Below are positions 33,481 to 46,051 of a DNA stretch of 64,000 nucleotides, one piece after another. The stretch lies in NCBI RefSeq assembly GCF_022539315.1, contig NC_066321.1:1793001-1857000 (forward strand), read 5' to 3'. Position numbers and translations under genes: made by a program. The notes under the pieces were generated by a model. That model was given only the letters and a program-made list of their open reading frames with translations, was not told the DNA's origin and searched no databases. Within the stretch, counting starts at the first letter, position 1; each line of letters starts with the position of its first letter. This DNA comes from Serinus canaria. Its lineage: Eukaryota > Chordata > Aves > Passeriformes > Fringillidae.

Positions 33481-33792
33481 GTATTCAAAGCACCAAGGAT
33501 TCAAACCAGAAAGTATTCAAACCAGCCCGAGCACCAATTCATAAAATTTCATTACTATGAAATCAGCCCTGGCTGCTGAGAAAGGCAGGAAAGCTCTTGG
33601 GAGAAGCTGCAGCTCCTCTCTCCCACTGCCATCCTCGCTCCCAGCACACAAATCAGGGGGCACCACCGGTCTTTCCTGTTCCCTGCTGCTCCTGCTTCCT
33701 CTTCCAGTGCTTCTGGGAAGAGCATCTCCACAATGGAACCTCCCTCAGACGGGTCTGAGACCGTCCTGACCTCTGGGTTGTGAGCGCTGTGT

Positions 33793-33925
33793 CCTCTCCC
33801 TCTTCCTCTCCTTCTCCCTCTCCTTCTCCCTCTCCTTCTCCTCTCCTCTCCCTCTCCTTCTCCTCTCCCTCTCCCTCTCCTTCTCCTTCTCCCTCTCCCT
33901 CTCCCTCTCCCTCTCCCTCCCCTCC
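33793..33925. repeat. (CTCTCC/TTCTCC)n pyrimidine tract
   Basis: Uninterrupted pyrimidines made of CTCTCCTTCTCC-type hexamers. It abuts a CR1 end on the right. Confidence 0.97.
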
Positions 33926-33939
33926 ATGATTTCATTTAC

Positions 33940-34170
33940 CATCACAGAATCCCAAAATTCCCTGAGCTGGAAGGGATCCACGAGGATCACCCAGTCCAAC
34001 CCCTGGCCCTGCAGAGGACACCCCAAAAACCCTTCCTGAGGGTGCTGCCCAAACCTTCCTGGAGCTCTGGCAGCCCTGGGGCTTTGCCCATTCCCTGGGG
34101 AGCAGTTCCAGAGCCCCACAACCCTCTGGAGGAAAAACATTTTCCTAACATTTGCTCTGTTGACATAAAG
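33940..34170 (-). mobile_element. CR1 LINE fragment (antisense, different subfamily)
   Basis: ATCACAGAATCCCAAAATTC, GGAAGGGATCCACGAGG, CAGTCCAACCCCTGGCCC and GGAGGAAAAACATTTTCC are in antisense CR1 order. Confidence 0.8.
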
Positions 34171-34781
34171 ACTCCCTGAAGAAGCTGCAAAGTCTGACTC
34201 AAACCTGTGAGCCAGAAAATTAATTAATTAATCACAATTATTCCCTTAATGAATCACGTTAATCACTTAATTAATCACAAAATTAATGACTTAATCAGTC
34301 ATTATTTACCTACACAGCATCTCGGAGACGCCCATGTTTTCCTCTCAGGGTTATTAGAGCATAAATGTTAATTTTAAAAATTCCTTAGGCTTTAGCATGA
34401 AAATTGCTGTGGAATTGAGCACTGAGTCAGGGTCAAGGACAGATCTCCTCAGAGCACTGTGTCCCAAAATTCAGATAGAAGCTGGAAAAAATCACTGGAA
34501 TGAGGCCCAGAAGAACAGGCAATAAATGAGAAGTTTTGGGAAAAGCTTTAAGGGAGCAAGGAGCAAATCTCTGTGAGGGCAGGGAGGGATCCCTGTCCTG
34601 GCCCTGCTGCAGGAGCAGGAACTGCTGGGGCAGGAGATCTAAAAACCAGATCTGGGTGTCAGGCCTGAGTCAGGGCTGGGCGTGGAGGCCAGAGCTCAGT
34701 GCTGAGCAGGCACTGGGATGGAGAGGGCAGGAGCTGGGAATTCCCTGTGGGAAAGAAGGAACAGCAGCCCCAGAGACAGGG
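34171..34781. other. Non-coding stretch
   Basis: AT-rich TTAAT repeats at 34215-34300; otherwise nothing recognised. Confidence 0.45.
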
Positions 34782-35000
34782 GCTGGGTTGGAAGAGACCC
34801 TAAAGCTCATCCCATTCCACCCTGCCATGACAGGGACACTCCCCACTGTCCCAGGCTGCTCCAGCCTGGCCTTGGGCACTGCCAGGGATCCAGGGAGAGC
34901 CCCAGCTGCTCTGGGCACCCTGTGCCTCCCCACCCTCACAGAGAAGAAATCCTTCCTAAAATCCAATTTAATCTCCCCTCTCTGAGTTAGAGGAAGCCCC
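34782..35000 (-). mobile_element. CR1 LINE 3'-end fragment (antisense)
   Basis: GGGTTGGAAGAGACCCTAAAG, CCACCCTGCCATGACAGGG, CTGCTCCAGCCTGGCCTTG and CCCACCCTCACAGAGAAG in canonical antisense order. Confidence 0.8.
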
Positions 35001-35212
35001 CCCTGGGTTTTATCAGGTGGCACTGTGGAAGTGGCTGAGGCACAGCAAATATCCAGCGGTTTTCTACAGAGGGAGGTGGCAGCCAACCCATCCCAAAAAT
35101 AGATGGGCAGGGAAAGAAATCTCCTTCCAGAGATAGGAGGAGTGGAACAGACCCTGAGCATTGCTACCAGAGGGTGGACACCCTCCTGACTCAGCTCAAA
35201 TCACCCACCAGG

Positions 35213-35862
35213 CCCAAAACCCTCACCTGACACATGGGATTTAATAGCAAACCATAATTATTTCCATATTTATCCCCATGAATAGAACAGAACCTGTCTG
35301 CTCTCACAGCCTGTGAATCACCCCCAGGAATCCATCAGAACAAATCAGGGAGCTTCAGTCAAAAGGAGCAGTGAGACAGCATCAGGAAGGTGAAATTCTG
35401 ACAGAAATCCCAGAATCCCAGCCCAGAATCAGGATTGGAAGGGCTGCAAGTCTTGGGCAAGGCTACCAAAGCCCTGTGGTCCTGCAGGGAGATCAGGGGG
35501 TCAGAATGTCCCGTTGAGAAGGTTCAGACCCAACCATCAGACCCCAAACCCTCACCTGACACATGGGATTTAATAGCAAACCATAATTATTTCCATATTT
35601 ATCCCCATGAATAGAACAGAACCTGTCTGCTCTCACAGAGCCTGTGAATCACCCCCAGGAATCCATCAGAACAAATCAGGGAGCTTCAGTCAAAAGGAGC
35701 AGTGAGACAGCATCAGGAAGGTGAAATTCTGACAGAAATCCCAAAATCCCAAAATCCCAGCCCAGAATCAGGATTGGAAGGGCTGCAAGTCTTGGGCAAG
35801 GCTACCAAAGCCCTGTGGACCTGCAGGGAGATCAGGGGGTCAGAATGTCCCGTTGAGAAGGG
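35213..35862. repeat. 329-bp tandem duplication
   Basis: Copy 1 about 35213-35521, copy 2 about 35542-35862, starting near CCCTCACCTGACACATGG and ending GTCCCGTTGAGAAGG. Only a handful of differences (for example GGTCC against GGACC), so it is recent or subject to gene conversion. The sequence itself is complex and not a known repeat to me. Confidence 0.95.
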
Positions 35863-36455
35863 GTTTGGATGGATCAGTTCATCCCATCAGGATCCACAGA
35901 GTGAACCCCCCCTGCCTGGGTGTGCACGCACAGAGAGATCCCAAACCTTGGTGGGAAGCCCTGTGGTGAAAAGAGCTCATAAAATCACCTCAGTCCTGGA
36001 ATAAACTGTGAATCCTTTCAAGACTCCCATGCAGAGGGGAGGATTAAAGGAGTAATTGATGCCAAGCATTAAAAAAACCAAAAATCTGGGTGGGTGATTC
36101 TTTGGGGCAGAGATTTCTCTCTTCCCCTGAGGAGCAGCCAGGCCTCACGTGCTGAGTCTGAGCCCGGCTTTGGGGTGTTTGGGGCAGCACTGACCAGAGC
36201 AGCCCAGGAAATGCTGGAACCCTGGCTCCTGCTGGGAATTTCAGATTTCTGTGCTGGCAGGCACTGACCCCAGGAGAGCACTGCACTGACCTAAGGCTGT
36301 GGAGAAACTTCCAGAATGGAATGAGAGAACTGGGATTGTGGGTGTGGAGTGTGGATAGAAGTGTGTGATATCACAGGTGGGAAACTCAGAGTTTAAAGGT
36401 TTAGAATATAGGAATGGATAGAGAGGAAGGTGGAGGGTTTGGGGTGGAGGCTGCT
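35863..36455. other. Non-coding stretch
   Basis: Nothing recognised. Confidence 0.45.
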
Positions 36456-36602
36456 CCTTCTTCTCCTTGTTCTTCTCCTTCTTCTTCTCCTTGTTCTTCT
36501 CCTTCTCCTCCTTCTTCTCTTCCTTCTCCTCCTCCTCCTCCTCCTTCTCCTTCTCCTCCTCCTTCTCCTTCTCCTTCTCCTTCTCCTCCTCCTTCTCCTC
36601 CC
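36456..36602. repeat. (CTTCTC)n pyrimidine tract
   Basis: Pure C/T run of CTTCTCCTTGTTCTTCTCC-type units. Open frames here are low-complexity Arg, Leu or Ser/Pro on the respective frames. Confidence 0.96.
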
Positions 36603-36875
36603 TGGGTTTGGGTGGTTTTGTGTCATTGGATAAAAAGTCCCCATTGCAGCCATGGGTGGTTGGTTTTTGGGTTAAACTGGAAATAATTGAGGTGTCATTT
36701 CTTAATGGGACAGCTGATCCTTCAAAGGCCTTGCAGAGAGAGACAGAGCTGCATTTCAGTGTGTCAGAGTGAAGTGCTGTGAACTCAGGGTTTGTGGGAC
36801 TGGGACAGAGATAAGAGCTGATAAACACCTGAGTCCAACAGGAAACACCCTCTCACACATTTAATCCTGACCCTG

Positions 36876-36950
36876 GCAGAAAAGAAGAAGCAAAGAAAAG
36901 AAAAAGCAAAGAAAAGAAAGAAAAGAAGAAGCAAAGAATCCACAAGAAAG
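36876..36950. repeat. Short AAAGAAGAAGC purine repeat
   Basis: Irregular AAGCAAAGAAAAGAAAAAGC units. Confidence 0.9.
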
Positions 36951-38734
36951 TGCTGGGGTGAAGCTGGGAAATCCTGCAGCACCAAACCCCAGTGATTAAC
37001 AGCAATTATGAACTCATTAATTTAAAAATATCACACGAGAGAATGAGCTCTCAGAGAGGGCAGCTCCAGCTCTGCTGATAACAAACCCTGGGGTTGTCCT
37101 GCTGAGGGACATCTGCTCCTCCAGGAATGGCTTGGGGGGCTGTGCCTCTGCCTGGGGGCACTCAGCAAAAATAGATTTTCATTTCTCACCTCTGCAGACG
37201 CTCCCTAACAGGCCAGGAATGAACCCCCGGTGTCTCCTGGGATCTGCAGCTCAGCCCTTGGCTCCCTCAATGCTCTGCATTCATTTCTGCCTCGGGCTGG
37301 TTCAGCAATGCCCAGCTCATGGCCCAGCCAGATGAAAGCTGATTTTTTTTTAGCACAATCATCTGCTGGAAATGATTCCTCAAACTCCCCATAAACGCTG
37401 GGGAAAGAGCTAAACTGGGACTGCAATCATTTCATTCCCTGCTTGCCAGACCCAGTCTGGTCCAGCACAAAGCTGGGCTTTATCTGTGCCTCAGATCAGT
37501 CCTTCTGCTGCTAAGTAGAACTTTTTATTACTATTTATAGCTCTCCACTATCAGCATCAAACAGAACAGGCCTGACTAAATGAAATTTTGCTGCATCCTC
37601 GTTTTTAAAAGCCTTCTGCTGCTTTTAATCCCATTTAAGCCTTTGCTGAAGCAAAGAGCAGCCAGCATTTGGTGTTTCTGGAAAAACAGTTTGGTTGTTT
37701 CAGCCAGTCCCTGAAGGGGCATTAATTTTCTGTAAACTCCTGGATTTGGACCAAGATTTTGGAGCACCAAGCACCTCTGGGCTGGTAGGATTGGGGCTGG
37801 GTGTTGGAGCAGCCCTGAGGAGAAGGATTTGGTGGATAAGAGGATGGATATGACCCAGCCCTAGGTGCTAATGGAATCCCAGAAATCCCAGAGCTGCATC
37901 CTGAGATTTTCCAAATTATGACCCTCAGGGCACCCCCTGATTCCTGCAAACCTCAGGAGCTGAGGTGTTTGTGTGCTGAATTGAGGGAGCATCACCAAAC
38001 CCCAGCAGTGCCAGCAAGAAAGAGCCCAGAACCAACATCAAAACACCAAAATTTCCATCCAAGGAACGCCATCAAAACGCGGAGTTCGGACTCTTGGAGC
38101 TCAAAATTCCCCACCCAGGGAAGTCCTCTGGGAGAAGGTGCCCCAAGAACATGGAATGGAGATGAATCCCAAGCTCCTGGTGCTCTCCAGGGGAATTGCA
38201 GAGGTGGGGTTGAGGTTCCTGCGTGCCCCAACAGCCCTGGGTGTCCCCTGGGATTAGGGACGTAATTAACATTTCATCACCTTCCACAGGGACTCACAGC
38301 CAGCAGGAGCAGGGCAAAGGATGAATTTTCCACTCCTGCAGAAGGAATGAGGGGGAAAATCCCTGGTGCTGCTGGTCTCCAGCATCTGACTGCTTTCCCT
38401 GTGGTAAAACTGGAAAGGTGTCATTCAATCCCAGCATTTTAGGAAGAACGGGATCAACTGGGAATTCCTGTCTCCCTCAGCCCTCTTCCTGCTGTAAGAA
38501 TCATTGGAACAGAGGGAAAAAATGTGATAATTAGGAATTCTAATTCCAGCCAGTTCGACACCCCAACCAGCAAAGCACCTCAAAAATAAAAGGATTTCAG
38601 CACATCCCTTAATTTTCCATGATAATTCCCAAAAGCAATTCCTCTTGGACATCCCTGGGAGAGAAACTGGGTGATAGAAGAAAACTTAACACATCTCTAG
38701 TTCAATTTAAAACAGAAAAACAACAAAAACCTCA
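36951..38734. other. Non-coding stretch
   Basis: Nothing recognised on either strand. Confidence 0.45.
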
Positions 38735-39778
38735 AATAGACAAGGGAGACAATAAGATAAAATATAAAATAGACAAGGAAGATAATAAGATAAACTATAA
38801 AATGAACAAGGAAGAAAATAAGATAAAATATAAAATAAATAAGGGAGACAATAAGATAAACTATAAAATAAATAAGGAAGACAATGAGATAAATTATAAA
38901 ATGAACAAGGGAGACAATAAGATAAAATATAAAATAAACAAGGAAGATAATAAGATAAACTATAAAATGAACAAGGAAGACAATAAGATAAACTATAAAA
39001 TAAATAAGGAAGACAATAAGATAAACTATGAAATAAACAAGGAAGACAATAAGAGAAACAAGGAAGACAATAAGATAAAATATAAAATAAACAAGGAAGA
39101 AAATAATATAAACTATAAAATAAATAAGAAGACAATAAGATAAACTATAAAATGAACAAGGAAGAAAATAAGATAAAATATAAAATAGACAAGGAAGACA
39201 ATAAGATAAATAAGGAAGACAATAAGATAAACTATAAAATAGACAAGGAAGACAATAAGATAAATTATAAAATAAATAAGGAAGACAATAAGATAAACTA
39301 TAAAATAGACAAGGAAGACAATAAGAAAAAATATAAAATAAACAAGGGAGACAATAAGATAAATTATAAAATGACAAGGAAGAAAATAACATAAACTATA
39401 AAATAGAGAAGGAAGACAATAAGATAAATAAGGAAGACAATAAGATAAACTATGAAATAAACAAGGAAGACAGTAAGATAAACTATAAAATAAATAAGGA
39501 AGACAATAAGATAAATTATAAAATAAGGAAGACAATAAGATAAACTATAAAATAAACAAGGAAGATAATAAGATAAACTATAAATGAACAAGGAAGACAA
39601 TAAGATAAATATAAAATGAACAAGGAAGAAAATAAGATAAACTATAAAATAAATAAGGAAGACAATAAGATAAAATATAAAATGAACAAGGGAGAAAATA
39701 AGATAAATTATAAAATAAATAAGGAAGACAGTAAGATAAACTATAAAATAGACAAAAAAGACAATAAGATAAATCAAT
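38735..39778. repeat. 33-bp minisatellite
   Basis: About 31 units of AAGGAAGACAATAAGATAAA followed by CTATAAAATAAAT. The period is eleven codons with no stop in two frames, which explains the KINYKINKEDN-type and minus-strand YSLSYCLPYLF-type open frames. Neither has a start context or a family match. Confidence 0.97.
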
Positions 39779-40559
39779 TCCAGGGAAGAGTGAGGTAAGA
39801 AAGATGGGCAGTGAAGGAAAGGTGGAGGGGAAAACCAGGAATATTTCAAAGGCAAAGGGGCAACATAACAGGGAGAAACAATTCCAGGCTGCCCAGGGAA
39901 GGTGTGGGAAGGTGGCAGCGTTCAGGGATGGAGGTTTGGAGGTGTGTGGTCTGTTTGAACAACACCCCACAATTTCCAAACTCCGCTTTTAATGGGCCCA
40001 AGGAGAACAAGATTTCAGCCAACAACTCACAGGGTGTTTTTCCTGCTCTGCCAGGCTTGGCTGGGCCAGGCAGAAAATTCCAGAGGCAGGGATTGAATGT
40101 GGAAACTCCAGCTGTGAGACCTTTTCCTGGATGGAAAATGCTCCCCAGAAGGAGCACTCCTGGAGCAGCAGCAGCTGGAAAAACGTGGAATGAAGAATAT
40201 TAAAAAAAGCTAATTCATGGTGTAAAAAGGGGTTAATTTTTTTTTCCCCCACAATCTTTTTTTTTTTTTTTTGCCAAATGTCAGGAATGCAAGAGACCCT
40301 GTTTGCCTCTGATTGTCTGCCAGGAGCACCAGGGCTTTAATTCCTGAGTGGAAACTCAGAAGGAGCCTAAGGAGAGGTGGGGTTGGAGGCTTTGTGGAAT
40401 TTCTGCTGGAGAATTCAGAATCCAATGGCTCTGTATTCCAGCCACTCTTTCCTCTCAGACTGGCAGAAACTGGAAACACCAGAGAGCTCCTAAGGGGCTT
40501 TGGGCAGCTTTTGAGGATTTCTTGCTGGTTTTCCAGTAAAATTCAATTATCACCCACAG
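39779..40559. other. Non-coding stretch
   Basis: Includes a poly-T run at 40256-40272, possibly a retrotransposed tail. No exon recognised. Confidence 0.4.
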
Positions 40560-40700
40560 CTGTGGATGTTCCAGGCCTGGAAGTGTCTCCAAGGCCAGGT
40601 TGGACAGGGCTGGGGGCAACCTGGGATAGTGGGAATGGCAGGGATAGAATGGGATCAGCTTTAACTTCCCTTCCACCCCAAACCATCCTGGGATTCTGTG
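40560..40700 (+). mobile_element. CR1 LINE 3'-end fragment (sense)
   Basis: TCTCCAAGGCCAGGTTGGAC, AGGGCTGGGGGCAACCTGGG, GATCAGCTTTAACTTCCC and CAAACCATCCTGGGATTCTG in canonical order. Confidence 0.8.
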
Positions 40701-41854
40701 AAAATAAAATAAATAAATCCATTTTTTCCCTATAATTAAATTCCATCCACATTTTTTTTTGAGATTAATTAAAAAAAAAAAAGAAAAAGAAAAGAAACAA
40801 AAGAAAGAGGAAAATCCATTGGGGAAATCTTTGCACCTCTTTAGAGTTAAGGTGTCCAAACTGACACCTGTGCTCTTCCTGCATTCCCAAAACACATACA
40901 AAGCCTCCCCTGCTGATGCTATCAGCTGGCTTTGAAAGCCCACAGCAGATTTATTATTTCCTTTGGGAAAAAAAATGCACTTTGTTCTCCCTGCAGGATC
41001 ATTCCCAGCAGCTCCAGCCTGCCAAGAGAAGCTGCTCTGGGAGGAAGCCAAGAAGGTGGAGACAGGGTGGGGGACCTGAGCACAGAGCTTTGGTGGGCCC
41101 AGGAGGAATTCCTGGTGGAATTTGGGATGCTGCATTTGCTGTGGGATAATGAGGAAGCTCCAGAGGTCTCCTTAGGAGATGCCACTCCAAGATCCCATCT
41201 TTGTTTCCTTCATTTTCCCTTGAGCTGCTCCCAAGCTGGCTGAAAAGGAATCCTGGTGGGGGAGGGTGGGATAAACTTTGGGAGTTTGAAGGCAGAGGTG
41301 GCCTGGGCAGATTTGATGCAGTTCTTTCCCTCCTGGGGTGGGAACTGACTGTGGCAGAGTTTGGAAAGCCCAGCTGTGCTTCCTTCCTGCTGTTCCAGCC
41401 CCTCTTTGGGATGAGCAGAGAGCTCCTGGGACACAAATCCAACGATCCAGGAGCACTGGAGTCCCCATCCCTGCAGGGATCTCAAAGCCAGGTGCACGTG
41501 GCACTTGGGGACACAAGGGGTGACCTTGGCTCGATGACCTCAGAGGGCTTTTCCAGCCTGGAACATTCTGTGGTGGAAGTGATGCAATCCAGGCTGAGCT
41601 GCTGCCAGCAGCGCCCCCAGCAGGGTTTGACCCCAGATTCCGTGGCCATTCCCTTTTCCTCGCTCACTCCTGGGATCCAGGACATGCCCAACGTGCTCCT
41701 TGTTCCCAATCCCAGGCTCAGAGCTCCAGTGTCCCCTGTGGGTCCCCTTGGCTCCTGGCACTGCCACCAAACCAGGCTGGAGGGCAGGGTTCATTCATTC
41801 CAGAGTTCACTGAGCCCTTGCTGCCAGCCCGGCTCTGAACACAATTCCTGGTTT
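40701..41854. other. Non-coding stretch
   Basis: A possible old CR1 end at 41525-41585 (GACCTCAGAGGGCTTTTCC). Otherwise nothing recognised. Confidence 0.4.
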
Positions 41855-42290
41855 GGGTTCAGAGGGACCTTAAAGCTCATCCCATCCCATCCCATCCCAT
41901 CCCATCCCATCCCATCCCATCCCATCCCATCCCATCCCATCCCATCCCATCCCATCCCATCCCATCCCATCCCATCCCATCCCATCCCATCCCATCCCAT
42001 CCCATCCCATCATCCCATCCCATCATCCCATCCCATTATCCCATCCCATTATCCCATCCCATCCCATCCCATTCCATCCCATCCCTCCCCTCTGCCATGG
42101 CAGGGACACCTCCCTCTGTCCCAGGCTGCTCCAGCCTGGCCTTGGACCCTTCCAGGGATCCAGGGCCAGCCCCAGCTGCTCTGGGAATTCCATCCCACCC
42201 AGGAATTCCCAATCTCCCACCCCTCCCTGCCTTCCAGCAGTGGGAGCCATTCCCTGGGTCCTGCCCCTCCACCCCTTTCAAAGATACAAT
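41855..42290 (-). mobile_element. CR1 LINE 3' end (antisense) expanded by a CCCAT array
   Basis: GGTTCAGAGGGACCTTAAAG leads into the CCCAT array. After it CR1 resumes with CTGCCATGGCAGGGACACC, CTGCTCCAGCCTGGCCTTG and TTCCAGGGATCCAGGG. Confidence 0.8.
41878..42080. repeat. (CCCAT)n pentanucleotide microsatellite
   Basis: Pure CATCC units to about 42010, then interrupted units (CATCATCCCATCC, CATTATCCC). It sits exactly at the CTCATCCCATTCC position of the CR1 3' end. Confidence 0.98.
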
Positions 42291-43244
42291 ATTAAATACC
42301 ATGTAAACCATTTATAACAACAAACTTCTCATTTTTCCCTCAATGAACAGCAATTCCCAGGGAATTTCCAAGGAGAGTCGTGGCATTCCAGCTGTCCCAA
42401 GGAATCCTCTCATCTGCCAGCCGAGCAGGCAACACGTGGAAGGATTTCTACAAAGAATAAACACAATTTCTGCTCTCTGCTCCCTCCCCAGGACCCTTCC
42501 GTGTCCCAGGCTCGGAGCCGAGCTGTCTGCTCCTCACAGAAACCAGAGGAGCTGGAAAATTGCATCAGGGCAGAGATAAATCCTGGGCTGGGAGAAGCAG
42601 GGATGCCCAGGAGCAGGAGGAATGCGAGATGAGATCTCCCACAAACGCTCCCCGATAGTAACTGGGCAACACACAGCCTGCACAACCCACTGAAATCCAG
42701 CCCCAGCCCTGCAGAGCATTTGCAAAAGTGCTGCTTTCCCAATTATTTTTCTTTTTTTTTTTCCCCCTCTTGGAATGCACAGATATCCTGAAAAAATTCT
42801 AAAGGTGCCTTTGCGGTTCTTCCTGCAAAATTAAAAATTCAGATTACTTTTCTTTTTTTTTTTTCAAATCTTCACCACGGATCTCAAATGGTGAGTATGA
42901 TTTATTGCTTCCTTGGAAGTGGAAACCTGTGGGAGTCGAGCCCCTTTTTGCACTTTTTCCTGCTGATAATTTCTTTTGGCACATTTTCAAGCTCATTAGC
43001 TGCCACTCCAATGATCCTGTTCCCAAAATAGCCCGGTGGAAACTCATTTTCTCCAGACTATTTTCATCCCAGAAAAATTTTCATCACCAAGATGACTTCA
43101 TTGCATGAAAAACAGAAAGGCTGAGGAAATAATTCCCTGTTCAAGGCTCATGAATGCTCTGGCAGACAGCAGGAGCCGTGGCTCAGGAGTGGGAGAGGCA
43201 AGGATTTTAATCAGGAATGGGGATCAGATGAAGCTTCCCAGGTC
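42291..43244. other. Non-coding stretch
   Basis: Short T-runs at 42749-42763 and 42848-42864; no exon recognised. Confidence 0.45.
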
Positions 43245-43400
43245 TCCTGGAAGTGTCCCAGGCTGGACAGGGCTTGGAGCAGCCTGGGACAGTGGAAATG
43301 TCCCTGCCATGGCAGGGGTGGCTTGGGATGAGCTTTAGGTCCCTTCCAACCCAACCCAACCCAACCCAACCCAACCCAACCCAACCCAACCCAACCATTC
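43245..43400 (+). mobile_element. CR1 LINE 3' end (sense) ending in a CCAAC microsatellite
   Basis: GAAGTGTCCCAGGCTGGAC, GGGCTTGGAGCAGCCTGGG and GAGCTTTAGGTCCCTTCC, followed by about eleven CCAAC units (43347-43397) before CATTCCATGCTCCCA. Confidence 0.85.
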
Positions 43401-43837
43401 CATGCTCCCAGCGTGGTTTGGGATTGGGATTCAATCCAGTTCAATGGGAATGGATTCACTGGAAAGGGAGAGAAGCTCTGGTGGATCCTGATCCTCCCCA
43501 AGCCCTTCAGCCTCACATTCCTCCTCCTGCTTTTCCCTGTCCTGCCTCCCAGAGCCCCCTGCAGCCCCCCCACCCTCCCACAGCAGGGATTTGGGGCGGG
43601 AAAGGGAGAGGGACCAAGGGGCTCAGCCAGCAGAGAAGGGAAAAGCTCCGAGGGAGGGAGGGAGGAGAGAGAGCAGAGCTCCAGCCCCACAACATCAGAG
43701 AGAGGGCCAAGGGTGGAGCTGCTCGACCCACGGACGTTCCCTGCCACAATCAAAGCCCCCTCAAGGCTGGAAGGGTCCTTAAAGCTGTCCCCCCCCCCAA
43801 AGGGACAATCAGTTCAGCCCGGGCACAGCAGATCCAT

Positions 43838-43990
43838 GGAATGGGGTGGGTTGGAAAGGACCTTGGAGCTCATCCCAGTCCCCCCCTGCCATGGCAGGGA
43901 CACTTTCCACCACCCCAGCTTCCTCCAAACCCCGTCCAGGCCGGACTTGGACACCCCAAAAACTCCTCAAACCCGACTTTGGGAGCAGCT
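43838..43990 (-). mobile_element. CR1 LINE 3'-end fragment (antisense)
   Basis: TGGAATGGGGTGGGTTGG, AAAGGACCTTGGAGCTCATC and CCCCCTGCCATGGCAGGG. Confidence 0.75.
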
Positions 43991-44840
43991 TGACAGGGAT
44001 CAGCAGTGCCAGCCCTTCTGCAGGAGTGCAGGACTCTCCAAGCAGCGTTTGGGAGTTCTGACTTGTTTTCCCAACACATTAGTGAATAATTTATCTTGTT
44101 AATCTGAAAGGCTGGAAAGAGATCACTGTCTTCAAGATTGATGGCAGAAACTGGAGGGGGGGAAGGGGAACATGAAACAAAAATGCCTCCAAGAGCAATT
44201 TGCTCCTGCAAAATGATTTATGGCTGATATTATATTGGTGGGGGGATTTATGGAGGTGTTCTTGCGAGGTTTAGGAGTCAATCCTATTTTCCTGGGCCAC
44301 AAAGGGAGGGGCATTTTAAGAGAGGGGAGAGATTGTCCCATAATCAACATTTGCAGCACCTGCAAATCAAAATAATCCTTCCCTCAGCCCGAGCTGATTT
44401 AGAGGTGAAGGTTTTGGTGCTCCCAAAATCCCCTGGGAACTGCCAGAGAGCTGTCAAAGAGGGTTTTACTCTTCCCTCTTTGCAAATCAGGCTCTGAGCA
44501 AAGCAATTCCTGCAGAGCCAGAGCCTGAGCTTAGCAAAGCTGGGCTGAGCTGAGCACAAACTTCCCGTGGCAAGGAATTCCGGGGGGAAAATGTTCCTCC
44601 CCTTCTGCAGGTGTGTGAGCCCCCAGCCTGCCAGCAGCAGGAAATGCTCATTCCCAGGGAACCCTGGAACTCACAGCGTGGGGATCCAGCCTGGGTTCCC
44701 AGGGGGAGGGAAGGCAGCGGTGGGGCCACCAGGCAGGGTGACAGCAGGAGGTCTGGCTCAGGGACATCCCAAAGGATCACATCCCACAAAGCTCCTTGGA
44801 AGCACAGAGGATCAACACCAATGCCTATGGCTCCAGCAGA
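43991..44840. other. Non-coding stretch
   Basis: Nothing recognised. Confidence 0.45.
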
Positions 44841-45660
44841 TTATTGAATGGGTTCAATGCCATACATCACGCTATAGATATTGCTGTTATTCATTATATA
44901 TATTGAATGGGTTCAATGCCATACATCACGCTATAGATATTGCTGTTATTCATTATTTATATTGAATGGGTTCAATGCCATACATCACACTATAGATATT
45001 GCTGTTATTCATTATATATATTTATATTATTCAGTGTAATACATCACATTATATAAATTTCTATTATTCAATGTAAAACATCACATTATATATATTTGTT
45101 ATTCACTATATATATATATTGAATGTATTCAATGCAATACATCACATTTTATATATTTATGTTATTCATGATATATATTTATATTATTCAATGTAATACA
45201 TCACATTATAGATATTTGTGTTATTCATTATATATATTGAATGTATTCAAAGCAATACAACACATTATATATATTTCTGTTATTCATTATATATATTTAT
45301 ATTATTCAGTGTAAAACATCACATTATATATATTTATGTTATTCATTATATATCTTTATATTATTCAATGTAATACATCCCATTATATATATTTCTGTTA
45401 TTCATTATATATATTTCTATTATTCAATGCAACACATCACATTTTATATATTTATGTTATTCATAATATATATTTATATTATTCAATGTAATACATCACA
45501 TTATATATATTGCTGTTATTCATTATATATATTTATATTATTCAATGCAATACATCACATTATATATATTTATAATATCATTATATATATTTATATTATT
45601 CAATGTAAAGCATCACATTATATTTATGTTATTCATTATTATTACCTGTTATTTATATCA
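44841..45660. repeat. 59-bp AT-rich tandem array
   Basis: GAATGGGTTCAATGCCATAC begins at 44846, 44905 and 44964 (period 59). Further right the units decay into TTATTCAATGTAATACATC plus ACATTATATATATTT variants. Open frames (I/Y-rich) are repeat artefacts. Confidence 0.95.
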
Positions 45661-45769
45661 TTTATAGTTCTATTTAATGTATAATATCTATTTATTTTTA
45701 TGTAATTTTTATAACTTATGCAATATTTATTTATTATTTATTTTCTTTACTTATAATTATTTACTATAT

Positions 45770-45982
45770 AATACTATATAAATAAAATAATAGATAAGAT
45801 AAATAAAATATTGAACCTCTAATGAGAACTAAAAATACAGATTTGGAGTGGCTGGGCAGGAGGAAAAACACACTATATAGAAATTACATAAATAGATAAA
45901 TTAAAAATAGTATGTGTTGGTTATATTTACATTTTATTTATAATACTTTTATTTTTATATACTTGATATAATTTCTATAATG

Positions 45983-46051
<69 letters not shown>

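Noticed and set aside
38619..39855. Open frames with NKEDNKINYK or YSLSYCLPYLF repeats
   Set aside because: Read-through of a 33-bp AT-rich minisatellite; low complexity and open on both strands.
41201..42295. 364-codon plus-strand open frame
   Set aside because: Its centre is SHPIP repeats from the CCCAT microsatellite and its right end is CR1; the left part shows no recognisable domain.
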